Assembly: GCA_037178625.1 (NCBI GenBank)
Contig: CM074132.1
Span: forward strand, 1,178,001 to 1,242,000
Reading direction: 5' to 3'
Source of the DNA: Skeletonema tropicum
Lineage: Eukaryota > Bacillariophyta > Thalassiosirophyceae > Thalassiosirales > Thalassiosiraceae
DNA length: 64,000 nucleotides
Positions 1-8,962 of the stretch are shown piece by piece. Under the pieces are notes generated by a model. That model had not been told where the DNA came from and searched no databases. It worked only from the letters and a program-made list of their open reading frames with translations. Made by a program: the position numbers and the translations under genes. Every line of letters begins with the position of its first letter. Position 1 is the stretch's first letter.

Positions 1-316
1 AGCAGCAGCAGCAGTGGATGTTGCAGATGTTGTTGTTGTTGCAGCAGCAGCAGCAGTGGATGTTGCAGATGTTGTTGTTGTTGTTGTGTATTCCGTAGTA
101 CCTTCTTGGTCTTTGACAAACTCGTTCGCGTCTCCTCCAATAGTAGCAACAGTAGTAGTAGTGGTAGTAGTTGAAACTTCCTCATCTTCTGGGCCATTAT
201 CCTCCCCATCTCCTTCAAAATCAGTGCCTTCATCGCCTTCATCACCTCCAACATCTGCTGCCACTGTGGTTGTTGTTGCTGTCGTTGTAACTTCTTCTTC
301 CTCCTCCTCCTCACTA
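1..316 (-). other. Low-complexity acidic/Thr-rich open frame running to the window edge
   Basis: Read on the minus strand this stretch is open to the edge of the window and encodes alternating runs of Glu, Thr, Asp-rich linkers and Ala/Thr. It is built on trinucleotide repeats (CAG/TTG-like on the plus strand). The composition closely resembles the Thr/Glu linkers of the adjoining secreted protein at 317-1033, but the frame differs. It is probably the continuation of that protein after a short intron, a frameshift or a sequencing indel. The Val/Ser-rich open frame on the plus strand is a shadow of these repeats. Confidence 0.4.
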
Positions 317-1033
317 TCAACAGCACCAGCCCCAACTGACAGGTGGAACACCATCACCATCACTATCATTCGGCACTGGCACCATCATGTCCGGAGAACA
401 ACAAAAATTCTCCATAGGTTGAATAATCGTTGTACAAGTATCATAATCATTGTTGTTTAGATCCATGGCAGCCTCTTTGATTTCGGCACATGTCTTTCCA
501 GCCGCATCCTGTACTACCAATTCTAGATCGGGCATGCCACCCTGACAGAATGGACATCCTCCCCCTTCTTCGTTATTATTGTCGGATGGTGGTGGTTGAG
601 CGATGACAGTGGTTGTGGTGGTGGTTGTTGTTTCATCATCACCCGTGACATCTTCTGTGGGTACAGCTGCTGCTTCTTCTGTGGGTGAAGCTGCTACTGC
701 TTCTTCTTCAGCAGCAGCTGGGGGTGTTGTGGATACCATTCCCATCACCACCTCCTCGTCATACATTGTTGCATATTCGGACATTGTTGATGTGGTTACG
801 AGTGTAGCAGCAGTTGAAATTAGTAGCTCCTCCTCTCCTCCCATTCCAAATTGATCTGCATCTTCATCTCCGTTTTGCAATCTTCGAAAGTAGTAATTAG
901 ACCGGCCTTGTCCTTTTTTGGCATTTTTTAATTTTTTACCAGTGCCGCCCACGCCATTATTTCCGCCAAGACTGGCAACAACAGCCGCTGTGGAGAGTAA
1001 TGCTAGTAGTATGAAGGTGAATAGGGACTTCAT
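317..1033 (-). CDS. Secreted Cys-containing, Thr/Glu-rich protein of unknown function (3-prime end uncertain)
   Basis: 238 residues as an uninterrupted frame starting at 1033. Residues 1-20 form a clear signal peptide (MKSLFTFILLALLSTAAVVA), so the product enters the secretory pathway. Next come a short basic Gly-rich stretch, acidic and Thr-rich linkers (roughly 60-150), and a compact Cys module (about 158-213) containing CPFC, a Lys-Thr-Cys motif, a DTC motif and an FCC motif, which suggests a small disulfide-stabilised domain. The frame stops just after a Pro/Gly/Trp stretch. A different frame with the same composition then runs on to the window edge, so the true protein is likely longer. 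Secreted proteins with a Cys module plus Thr/Glu-rich linkers are common in diatoms; no family is recognised. Confidence 0.6.
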   Translation of the reverse strand: MKSLFTFILLALLSTAAVVASLGGNNGVGGTGKKLKNAKKGQGRSNYYFRRLQNGDEDADQFGMGGEEELLISTAATLVTTSTMSEYATMYDEEVVMGMVSTTPPAAAEEEAVAASPTEEAAAVPTEDVTGDDETTTTTTTTVIAQPPPSDNNNEEGGGCPFCQGGMPDLELVVQDAAGKTCAEIKEAAMDLNNNDYDTCTTIIQPMENFCCSPDMMVPVPNDSDGDGVPPVSWGWCC

Positions 1034-1550
1034 CGTTATATATAAAGTGTTGCTATGTCGATGCCCAAAGCCAAAGCTGTATGATGTGTCGATCCCAAGC
1101 GGCTGTACTACCAGAGCGTGAACAACATGATCTAAATTTTTTCCGACACACGATCTTTTTCGTCATTTTTGGCGGGAAGACAGTATTCAATTGAGATGGA
1201 AGATGAGACACCTATCTGATTCTAATGTCCGGCTGATTCGTCACTTTTTCACATCTTCCGCAGCGTTGCTTTGCCCGCCAGGTTGCAGATGTCATAGAGA
1301 GTTGTCATCATGATAGGATTGTTCCATGACGACGAAGCGTCGGAAGCAGGAGCATAGCGGCAGCACTACCTTAACAACCACGTCAAAGTTCCGCTACTAA
1401 TCATCTGCAACCATCGGCTTCTCATTTCCTCAAAGTTTACTGCAGTCAGTCCTACACACATCTAATTACAGTAGCATACAACTTTCACACCAAAAGAACA
1501 CAAGTCATAATTCATAATATTAGCAGACAAGTCACAGGAGTAGTGAATCA
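1034..1550. other. Intergenic region between divergent genes
   Basis: About 517 bp separate two divergent starts (1033 minus, 1551 plus), so both promoters should lie here. A TATA-like ATATATAAAG lies at about 1038-1047, close to the minus-strand start. I see no RNA gene or repeat. Confidence 0.4.
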
Positions 1551-2603
1551 ATGAAAGATCAACCGCCCAACTGCACAGCAACCAGCAGCAGCAGTAGCTC
1601 GGCAGCAACACGAAAATCATCCCTCTCTGCAGAATGTGAACGTTGTGTCTCGTATCTCACAAGAGCGCTTGACCGTACAGGTTCCAAGCAGCAGGCGTTA
1701 CTACGTGCAATGGGTGTCGTACTGCAGCGAAGCAACACCTCTTCTGATGGTGGGGATGAGGGAGAGAAGAAGATATATCGTCGTTCAAAGGATGGACGGG
1801 GGATATTGGTTCAATTAAGGTCATCATCATCAACAACAACAATGTCTGTGTCGAGTGAGAGCAGTGAAAATCACTCAAGTGATGCAGTAGTAGAAGCTGT
1901 TCGGAGGAGGACAAAAAGTAACATCATCAAAGAAACGCAGCAGCAAAATACCATAGACAATGATGGAAACGACACAACAACAACACTTCGAAATAGATTG
2001 ACCAAAGCAGCCTCTCATCTAGTCGAAGGGATACGACACTCGGCAGATGATATTATAAATAATACTAACCACGATGGTGTACTAAGCACTTCTCCCAACG
2101 ATGGTGGCAATCAAATCAATCAACGCAAAGACACGACGAACAACAAGCGAACCCTAACCACCATCGCCATAGAATGCCAACAATGCGGATCCGACACACG
2201 AGCCGAGGCCGGAGCCCGCGCCTACGTCAAGGGACCTGACCCACTAAGCATCATCCTCTGTTCCAATCGTCTCGCATCCCAACGTGAAGTGAACGAGGTA
2301 CTCACCCATGAACTAATCCACATTTACGACATTCAACAAAAACACATGGATTTAACCAATTGTCAACAATTGGCATATAGTGAAATACGTGCGGCACGTG
2401 AGGCAGAGTGTGGGAATAGTTTGACCAAGAGTTTGCAACGGATATGTTCGAAGGATAAGGCGACGGTTGCGACGAAGAATATGTTTCCGGAGGAGGGACG
2501 GGGGTGTGTTTGTAGTGTGTTTGATGAAGCTGTGAATGATTATATGCCGTTTGGGGTTTCGCAGGGTAAGAGGAGTGCTCCGCATCGTGCTTCGGATCGA
2601 TGA
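1551..2603 (+). CDS. ATP23: ATP23-type mitochondrial metalloprotease (peptidase family M76)
   Basis: 350 residues. The C-terminal half matches the M76 family: a CSN-like segment, then the zinc-protease motif HELIH (His253, Glu254, His257) followed by IYD, then a TNC...YSEIRAAREAEC segment that is the family hallmark. It ends with a Cys-rich tail (CVCSVF) and a D-Y-M-PF motif. In yeast and plants ATP23 acts in the mitochondrial intermembrane space on the ATP synthase subunit Atp6. The N-terminal ~200 residues are Ser/Thr/Asn-rich, carry a CERC motif near residue 30, and make this protein longer than the usual ~230 residues. No classical presequence is visible. The start is the first ATG of the frame; a later start is possible. 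No intron is needed. Confidence 0.8.
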   Translation: MKDQPPNCTATSSSSSSAATRKSSLSAECERCVSYLTRALDRTGSKQQALLRAMGVVLQRSNTSSDGGDEGEKKIYRRSKDGRGILVQLRSSSSTTTMSVSSESSENHSSDAVVEAVRRRTKSNIIKETQQQNTIDNDGNDTTTTLRNRLTKAASHLVEGIRHSADDIINNTNHDGVLSTSPNDGGNQINQRKDTTNNKRTLTTIAIECQQCGSDTRAEAGARAYVKGPDPLSIILCSNRLASQREVNEVLTHELIHIYDIQQKHMDLTNCQQLAYSEIRAAREAECGNSLTKSLQRICSKDKATVATKNMFPEEGRGCVCSVFDEAVNDYMPFGVSQGKRSAPHRASDR

Positions 2604-2990
2604 AGGGTGTGTGAGGGGGTGTGTTTTGTGTTGGCAGATGATTTGTGTACATGTAAAAACTCTTAATATATTGTACAATAGCAATAGATGCGGTGTATGG
2701 TTGATCACCATGTTCCATTTGTGGGTGTTATTTATCGATTAGTGGTTGTGAAGAGACATCATACGTATAAAATAGAGGATTGAAATCAAAAAGATAATTC
2801 CTCTATCAAGTAGTTAATTTTGCAGAGTTTGAGTCTGTGTTAGATAAAAAGACAACTTATGGTTTGATGTACATGGCAGAAAGTATGAAACGCTGACAAT
2901 ATGTGCCTGAGCCGCTCCTAAAATGGCACTATAAATTTATTGGCAATAACACAGAAGCAAATTGCTCTAGGCTACCGATACAACTTTTCT
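2604..2990. other. Intergenic, nothing recognised
   Basis: AT-rich spacer between the ATP23 stop and the first repeat copies. I see no ORF with coding character and no RNA gene. Confidence 0.4.
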
Positions 2991-4504
2991 TGCATGCATA
3001 TAGAAGCGAAGCAACGACCTCGTAGATGGCATGATGAAGTCCAATCTGGTCAGGCTGGTCTCACATTCGCCCCATGATATTTACCCACCAAATCGTATCA
3101 ATTGTCGTCAATACGCGAATGAGACGCTTCTAGTGACTCCATATACTTTGGATGATTGTATACAAGTACACAAGACTTGCTCAGACAACTGACGTGAGTA
3201 GAAACGATGCGCTTCGACATTGGAACTGATCTGAGAGGTCCAGTGCGGGATGGCCGGCAACACCACATTCTACCTAATCATAACTACCATCGTCAATATT
3301 GACATGAGCCGCTTGTAGTGGCCCATTATACTTGGCGGCGATACTATACAAGCTCATCAGCACTGCCCAGACGGCTGGAGTTCGTGAAAATGATGCCACA
3401 GCCTCGTAGCTGATGTGTGAGAGGTCCAGTGGTGGCCGGCCAGCAACACCACATTCTACCAAATCATACGATTCGTCGTCAATATTGACATGAGCCGCTT
3501 CTGGTGGCCCATTATACTCGGCGAGATACCATAAAAACACATTAGCACTGCTCAACCGGATTACGAATGTAGAAGCGAAGATGCAGTCTCAGAGCTGAAA
3601 TGAGAGGTCAAGTATGGGCTGACCAGCAACGCCACATTCTGACAAAAATCATATCTAACGTCGTCAATATCGGCATGAGCCGCTTGTAATGGTCCATTGC
3701 ACTCGGCGGTGATGCTATACAAGCACTGCTGATGCTATACAAGCACATTAGCACTGCTCAGACGGCTGGCGTGCGTAGAAGCGAAGATGCAGTTTCGAAC
3801 TGAAATGAGAGGTCAAGTTTGGGCCGGCCAGCAGCACCACATTCTACCAAATCATACGATTCGTCGTCAATATTGACATGATCCGCTTGTAGTGGCCCAT
3901 TAAACTCGGCGGTGATACCATACAAGCACATTAGCACTGCTCAGACGGCTGGCGTGCGTAGAAGGGAAGATTAGATGCAGTCTCGAAGCTGTTACGAGAG
4001 GTCAAGTTTGGGCCGGCCAGCACCACCACATTCTACCAAATCATATGATTCGTCGTCAATATTGGCATGATCCGCTTGTAGTGGCCCATTATACTCGACG
4101 GGGATACTATACAAGCACATTAGCACTGCTCAGACGGCTGGCGTGCGTAGAAGCGAAGATGCAGTCTCGAACTGATATGAGAGGTCAAGTATGGGCCGGC
4201 CAGCAGCACCACATTCTGACAAAAAATCATATCTATCGTCGTCAATATTGGCATGAGCCGCTTGTAGTGGCACATTATACTCGGCGGTGATACCATACAA
4301 GCACATTAGCACTGCTCAGACGGCTGGCGTGCGTAGAAGCGAAGATAAGATACAGTCTCGAAGCTGATACGAGAGTTCAAGTGAGGTGTGGGCCGGCCAG
4401 CAACACCACATTCTACCAAATGATATCTATCGTCGTTGATATTGGCATGAGCCGCTTGTAGCGGTCCTTTATAGTCGGCGGTGATACTATACAAGCACAT
4501 TAGC
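2990..4504 (-). repeat. Dispersed copies of the ~184-bp satellite family
   Basis: Seven to eight degenerate units in tandem. The core CCCATTATACTCGGCGG recurs near 3325, 3508, 3692, 3898, 4087, 4272 and 4465, giving steps of about 183-206 bp; the long step contains an internal ~22-bp duplication around 3712-3748. Each unit also carries an ACCACATTCTACCAAATC-like block and a TCGTCGTCAATATTG block. The short ORFs in the region are shadows, since the period is not a multiple of three. It is the same family as the large array at 57.6-61.9 kb but more diverged. The last copy ends abruptly at about 4504, where Copia sequence begins. Confidence 0.8.
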
Positions 4505-5022
4505 ACAATGTCGCATCCTTCACTAAGAAGAACCTCAAATTGATGTGTTTTGTTCGCTTCGAGCTAGACTTTTGACCATTGATGAGCAGTTTCATCGTAC
4601 TCTGATAATCTTGCATGAGGATGTTGCTTGTTGCGTCGTATCCCTGTTCCCGCATGAAGTAAAGCGTCCATAACAATGGTACCATGAAATCGTCAACTCC
4701 TATTATCTCTGCCTCTGTGAAACTGCATCGGTTCAGCTTCTGCTTGCGAGATCCGCTAGTGACTGCTCCCTTAACAAGGGTCAATATGCCCCCAGTACCT
4801 TATGCCCTTTGCAGTCAGGGTGGATGGCAAACGATGAGTCCACACACCATTTCAACACCCGTAAGTTCTCAGCACTAAGGGTGAGCTTCACGAAGTACGT
4901 ACCATTCAGATACTTTGTGACACGGCGAAGTTTGACCCAGTCATGTTCATCGGGACTCATCACCCCCTCGTTGTCAGGAAGGCTACTGCCGTTGCTGTTT
5001 GAATGTCCCGCCTAAACCTGCT
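4500..5022 (-). pseudogene. Ty1/Copia retrotransposon remnant (reverse transcriptase end / RNase H)
   Basis: On the minus strand the translated fragments give the conserved Copia order. First comes an R-D-I-Q-T-A segment, then VKLRRVTKYLNGT, then a WCVDSSFAIHPD RNase H core, a KGAVTSGSRKQK block, EAEIIGVDD, and a C-terminal KRTKHINLRFF block. At least two frameshifts break it (near 4968 and near 4783), and the rest of the element (gag, integrase, LTRs) is absent. It is therefore a dead fragment. Its 3-prime end abuts the ~184-bp repeat at 4504. Confidence 0.85.
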
Positions 5023-5114
5023 TCAGATGAATAGTAATAGTAGCTGCGCTACGAATTGATGAAAGATGTCACTCCGCTCGACTGATGTGTGGGACTTCAT
5101 CGACTTGAACAGAT

Positions 5115-5278
5115 TCTCCGGAGCAGGCGTCGCCGCAGCCGACCCTGCTGGATTAAAAGCATGAACGATGTCTTCATGTGTCGGTGTAGACACAAAGGCA
5201 AAGGAATGAGATGATGAAGGATGAAGAAGGTCAATTGCGACTATTCCTTAGTGATTAGTCGTGCCAGTTCCTCGGCAT
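5115..5278 (+). repeat. Partial, diverged copy of the sequence downstream of gene A
   Basis: This stretch resembles 5438-5545 and 15640-15747: the shared strings GAACGATGTCTTCATGTGTC, GAAGGTCAATTGCGACTATT and CCAGTTCCTCGGCATAC occur in the same order. It is the 3-prime flank of an A gene, joined at about 5278 directly to the 3-prime end of another A gene. It marks the left end of the tandem duplication. Confidence 0.7.
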
Positions 5279-5388
5279 ACAGCGCCGCAATCGAGGCTCC
5301 AGCTCCAGGAGCTCCAGGATTTGTTCCGCAGCCACGAGGAAGGGCTGTGGTTCCCACAGAGACTCAGCCCCTCAGGAGTAATGTTTAG
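5279..5388 (+). pseudogene. 3-prime remnant of membrane-protein gene A
   Basis: The last ~36 codons of gene A, up to the TAG at 5386-5388, are the same as 15482-15591 as far as I can read. All upstream coding sequence is missing. It is a truncated relic left at the duplication breakpoint and encodes only the Pro/Ala-rich cytoplasmic-type tail. Confidence 0.85.
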
Positions 5389-5725
5389 TTCTTTCTTCTT
5401 TCAATGGAAAGTGCTTTGGTCACAAGAGCTACGCAGCCGCCGACCTACTGGCTTAAAAGCTTGAACGATGTCTTCATGTGTCCCGTGTTGTGGAGGAAGA
5501 AGGTCAATTGCGACTATTGCTTAGTCGTGCCAGTTCCTCGGCATACATACTTATAGACGAGATGAGTATACAAAACAAGAAACTTTACGATGTTGATTTT
5601 CAAGATAAACAAACGACCATAATTTTACTCCTATCGTAGATAATTCTCAGATGATGACACCAGACGCTCATGCTTCTTCCGATGAGCATCGACGTGACAG
5701 ATTCTTACATCGACGTGACAGATTC

Positions 5726-6722
5726 TTACTTGCGAATTTCAGTATTGACGAGGGTGACAACCATGGGAGGGTCTTTCTTCATTTGTTCCAATGCAAAGAA
5801 GATAGGGAGAACTGCTGCAAAAAGCAACCAGGCTTTATTCGTGAATTGGGAAACAGGAAATGAGATGATGGTGTTTGGAATGCCAGTCGAAAGGGCGAGA
5901 ATGGTCCAGGTAATCTTGATGACAGTAAATGTAGTCAACAGGACAAGGTATGTATTCGCCAATGTAACGGTCATCGCTTGAGAGAAACACCAGAAGCTTT
6001 GTTTACGGTAGGTGAGGTAGATCACGTTCTCGAAAGCGATGAAGACAAGGCCAATTTGAAGACCCAAAAATCCAATTGTGTGCGCAGTAACAGCCGGGAT
6101 GGTGAGGCTACCAATAGTAAGGTCGTCGTCCGTCACCTTGCAGACGAAGATCATGCGGAACCAGGCAACTAGCACAAGCTTCGCCCAGAACAAAACATTC
6201 ATCAATTTTTCCTTGTCGGCGGGGAAAACTCCATTCTGCATGTCGTTCTTGATCTGCAAGTGGCTCATGAGGAGGTAAAGAACCAGAGAAAACTCAAAAA
6301 TGGGGTAGACCAATGCTGTCAACTGGGTGGAAGGTTCATAATCCCAGTAGATGCAGGGCTGAAAAGAAGCAGTTTGAAGGAGAGATTGGCATAGTGTTAG
6401 GTGTGTATCAAATAATAATGGTGTGAGAAGTGGTGTGAGGGTTTATGATCGAGGAATGTATGATGCGTCGGTTACTCACGTTGTTGGTACCAAACACTGC
6501 AATCAAATCAGCGCAATCCATTCCAGACATCTCTACGCCCTCTTTGACACATGACATGTTGGGCCAGGTAAAAATTGATGACATAATTGCGGCGAAAATC
6601 ACAAATCCCCAGAAGGAACAGTAAGAAAACAAACGAATCTTCTCGACGTGGATTGTGAAGACGGTGGGCTCTGGGCTCTTGGCCCCCTCGGCCGAGCCTA
6701 GTGGAACTGCTTGGTAGGACAT
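5726..6722 (-). CDS. Multi-pass membrane protein, family B, copy 1 (unknown function)
   Basis: Two exons: 6722-6480 (81 codons) and 6358-5726, joined in phase 0 across a 121-nt intron with a GTGAGT donor at 6479 and a TTTTCAG acceptor. The product is 291 residues. Hydrophobic segments suggest about seven membrane helices, beginning near residues 31-51 and ending near 260-278. The loop after the first helix carries several Cys (C58, C70 and C83 after splicing), a possible disulfide site. The N-terminus is short and hydrophilic with no cleavable signal peptide. No family is recognised, and no retinal-binding Lys is seen in the last helix. It lies tail-to-tail with an A gene (here only a relic) about 340 bp away. 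It differs from copy 2 by one noted substitution (NTII against NTLI). Confidence 0.8.
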
Positions 6723-6817
6723 GTTTGTCTTGTTGATGTGAGTGTTTTATGGCAGAGCGGATTATGAGATGGAGTGAAAAATCTTTTGTTGATTGCGCTG
6801 ATTTGCTCTGGAGGTTT

Positions 6818-6869
6818 GGATACTTTTTAACGTAGGAATTCATATCCTCTCTAGGATGAAGTAGAGTGG
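6818..6869 (-). promoter_or_regulatory. Shared upstream module of the A/B genes, at gene B copy 1
   Basis: On the minus strand it reads CCACTCTACTTCAT, then an AGAGAGGATAT block, then CCTACGTTAAAAAGTATCC. It ends 95 bp upstream of the gene B start. The same module in the same orientation relative to transcription lies upstream of gene B copy 2 and both A genes. The conserved position suggests a promoter element; a mobile or foldback origin is the alternative. Confidence 0.5.
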
Positions 6870-6875
6870 GTAACG

Positions 6876-8620
6876 TGGCCGCGAAGGGCGAAGGGTGCCC
6901 TGGCCGCGCGGCCCGAGCGAAAGTATCGTGGTTGGTGTCGAGATCGCATCTTGTATAGCTGTCTTAAATCACGGACCCTACGGGGTAGCGTATGTACGTA
7001 GGAATAGTATGTAGCTCCATCCGGCACTTGAGAAGGTCAGAAGAGCCCCCAAATGTGTTTTTGGCCACCACCAAAAAGTTCCACCACCGCGACAATCCAC
7101 CACGCCATGGCACCATTTCCGCCATAAAAGTGCCATAACATAAAAAATCGCACCTCCTCCATTACATCCACAGTAGGTTGGGTATGGTAGTCCATGAATA
7201 GCTTAGAACACAAGGAATCCAAAGCCGAGCCTAACCAACTTAGTTATTAAAGAGCAGAGACGCAAATCAAAATGCCGCTATAGCAGCGCAAATTACCATC
7301 ATCGTAGCATCATCGTCCAATTCCACTCAATATGAATGGTACAATCGGCCTCTCTCCATCAACCCTCGCCGCCGCTTATACATATAGACATTGGGTGTCG
7401 GTGTGATTCATTGTTAGTGACTTCATATGGCCATAGCACTCCTTCAGGCACCATGTTGCTGCTGCACATCACATCATCGATTACACACAAATGTCACCCA
7501 TTTCATTGCTCTATTCCGACCTCTGATCATGACGAGACAACTAAACACGACAGGAGAGCTCTCAATAATATGGAAGGATCGCTTTGTGCCATGGAGCTGT
7601 TAAGGAGATCCGATTTCACTGACTACACTACCATCGGCGAACTCAGCCTTGGTATCACCATAGCCCAACACATGGCCGGTTTCGTTGTTCAATCCAACCT
7701 CACCATCCGACAACAAAGGCACAGCAACTATTGCATTTGATTGGAGAGACAGGGTCATAGTTGTGTGACTTGAAGTTCAATCAGGGTGGAATAAGTGCAC
7801 ATATTGTCTCCGAAGAAGGCTGTTGTTATGGCGCTACATTGCTCTGAATAGATCTGAGTGGAATCTTCAGTGACTTGTTATGATTCTCCGGTTTCAATGA
7901 AGTAATGGTTGACGGATAAAGCTGCATATGATCACTGCTGACATCGTTGGAATGCACAAAGTGTATTCTCTTGTAGGAGATAGGTGTTCAAACACAAGTG
8001 TTTGTGTTGAATGACAGGGATCTGTGGGCCTCAAAACGAATTATTATGCAACAAAAAGATATACACATTCATAACATAACTGTATAATCGTTATTTTAAC
8101 AGTGTTTGGTGTCGACAGTGCTGAAATATTTGTTATAGCACCATCGTTCATTGATCACGGAGGAGATGAGGATAAACATCCATGTGCACTGATTGGCTTT
8201 TATTTTGCATCAAATGTAAAAATCGGTACATATCAAGTCACTTCATACATTCATATATATCCATATAAATACCCCGAGCATTACATCTTTTATATAATAA
8301 CACCATGCCTCTAGTAAAGTACGATGATCGGGCGGAAATCCCATGGTGACGATGTGCTCGATGATCGTTGGCGCCACTTTGGTACCGCTTCTTGGACGAT
8401 TCCTACGTACAGAAAAAAATCTACCTCATAGGTTTGTTGATTTAAGACAGATCTTTCAATACGGCCGTTAGAGGATTCGGTTGTAACTATTCCTACGCTG
8501 ATTTGTCTTCTTGTGCTTGCGACAAGGAAAGTAGTTCTGTCTCTGTTTGAATGTACTTAGCTAGATCAAGATATTTAACGATTCGGTTGGAACAACCTCA
8601 GCGAAAAATGCCTGATATCT
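6876..8620. other. Spacer of duplication unit 1, no supported gene
   Basis: About 1.7 kb. The first ~90 bp are GC-rich (GGCCGCGCGGCCCGAGCG at about 6902) and conserved in copy 2. The rest aligns in diverged form with 17150-18840. The 134-codon plus-strand frame at 7336-7740 is not preserved in the other copy, so I do not call it. The motif ATTCCTACGT (either strand) recurs near 6832, 6998, 8399 and 8639. Confidence 0.5.
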
Positions 8621-8627
8621 TGGATCT

Positions 8628-8682
8628 GGATACTTTTTAACGTAGGAATTCATATCCTCTATTTTTGGGTGAAGTAGAGTGG
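8628..8682 (-). promoter_or_regulatory. Extra copy of the A/B upstream module (unit 1)
   Basis: Same conserved block as at 6818-6869, reading on the minus strand and ending with CCTACGTTAAAAAGTATCC. No intact gene follows it on the minus strand. Together with the module at 14459-14513 it forms a divergent pair, now split by the transposon at 8700-14256; in unit 2 the pair (18852-18906 and 19123-19179) is only ~217 bp apart. Confidence 0.45.
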
Positions 8683-8696
8683 CCAAGGAAATTTAT

Positions 8697-8699
8697 TCT
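8697..8699. repeat. Target-site duplication TCT (left)
   Basis: TCT precedes the left end of the transposon and is repeated at 14257-14259. The intact empty site at 18921-18923 has a single TCT in otherwise identical flanks, which defines both transposon ends and the 3-bp duplication. Confidence 0.85.
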
Positions 8700-8792
8700 G
8701 GGGAGGGGCTACGTTGGGCACGGCTTTTCTGGGCACGGGTTGGGCACGCCCTATGATGTGACGATTCTGCCACGTCACCATACCACGCTCTC
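8700..8792 (+). repeat. Left terminal inverted repeat of the transposon
   Basis: 93 bp, perfect reverse complement of 14164-14256. It contains three GGGCACG copies (8717-8723, 8731-8737, 8742-8748), which are plausible transposase-binding subrepeats. Confidence 0.9.
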
Positions 8793-8835
8793 TCCATTAA
8801 CCCTAAAAGGCAGAATTATCTTTCAACAAGAGGCG

Positions 8836-8843
8836 CGCTCTCT

Positions 8844-8892
<49 letters not shown>
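8836..8892 (+). repeat. (CT)n microsatellite
   Basis: A nearly pure CT dinucleotide run inside the transposon, between the left TIR and the transposase start. It may lie in the 5-prime leader or promoter of the transposase. Confidence 0.9.
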
Positions 8893-8894
<2 letters not shown>

Positions 8895-8962
8895 ATGTTG
8901 CTGCAGCGCGGCCAATGACAAAAATAAAGTAAGCTAAGTGTTACCAGTGTCATTAATACATC

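Larger units (their letters stand above)
5279..8699. repeat. Segmental duplication, copy 1 (left part)
   Basis: Corresponds to 15482-18923. The A tail, gene B and the gene B promoter side (5279-6960) are almost identical to 15482-17140. The following spacer (7300-8600 against 17550-18840) aligns only in patches, with many substitutions and small indels. The copy continues at 14257 after the transposon insertion. Without the transposon the repeat period is about 4.65 kb. Confidence 0.85.

Noticed and set aside
14..460. Plus-strand Val/Ser-rich ORF
   Set aside because: Shadow of trinucleotide repeats that encode Thr/Glu runs on the minus strand.
7336..7740. 134-codon plus-strand ORF in the spacer
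   Set aside because: The homologous region at 17570-17960 does not keep the frame, and the composition is not coding-like.
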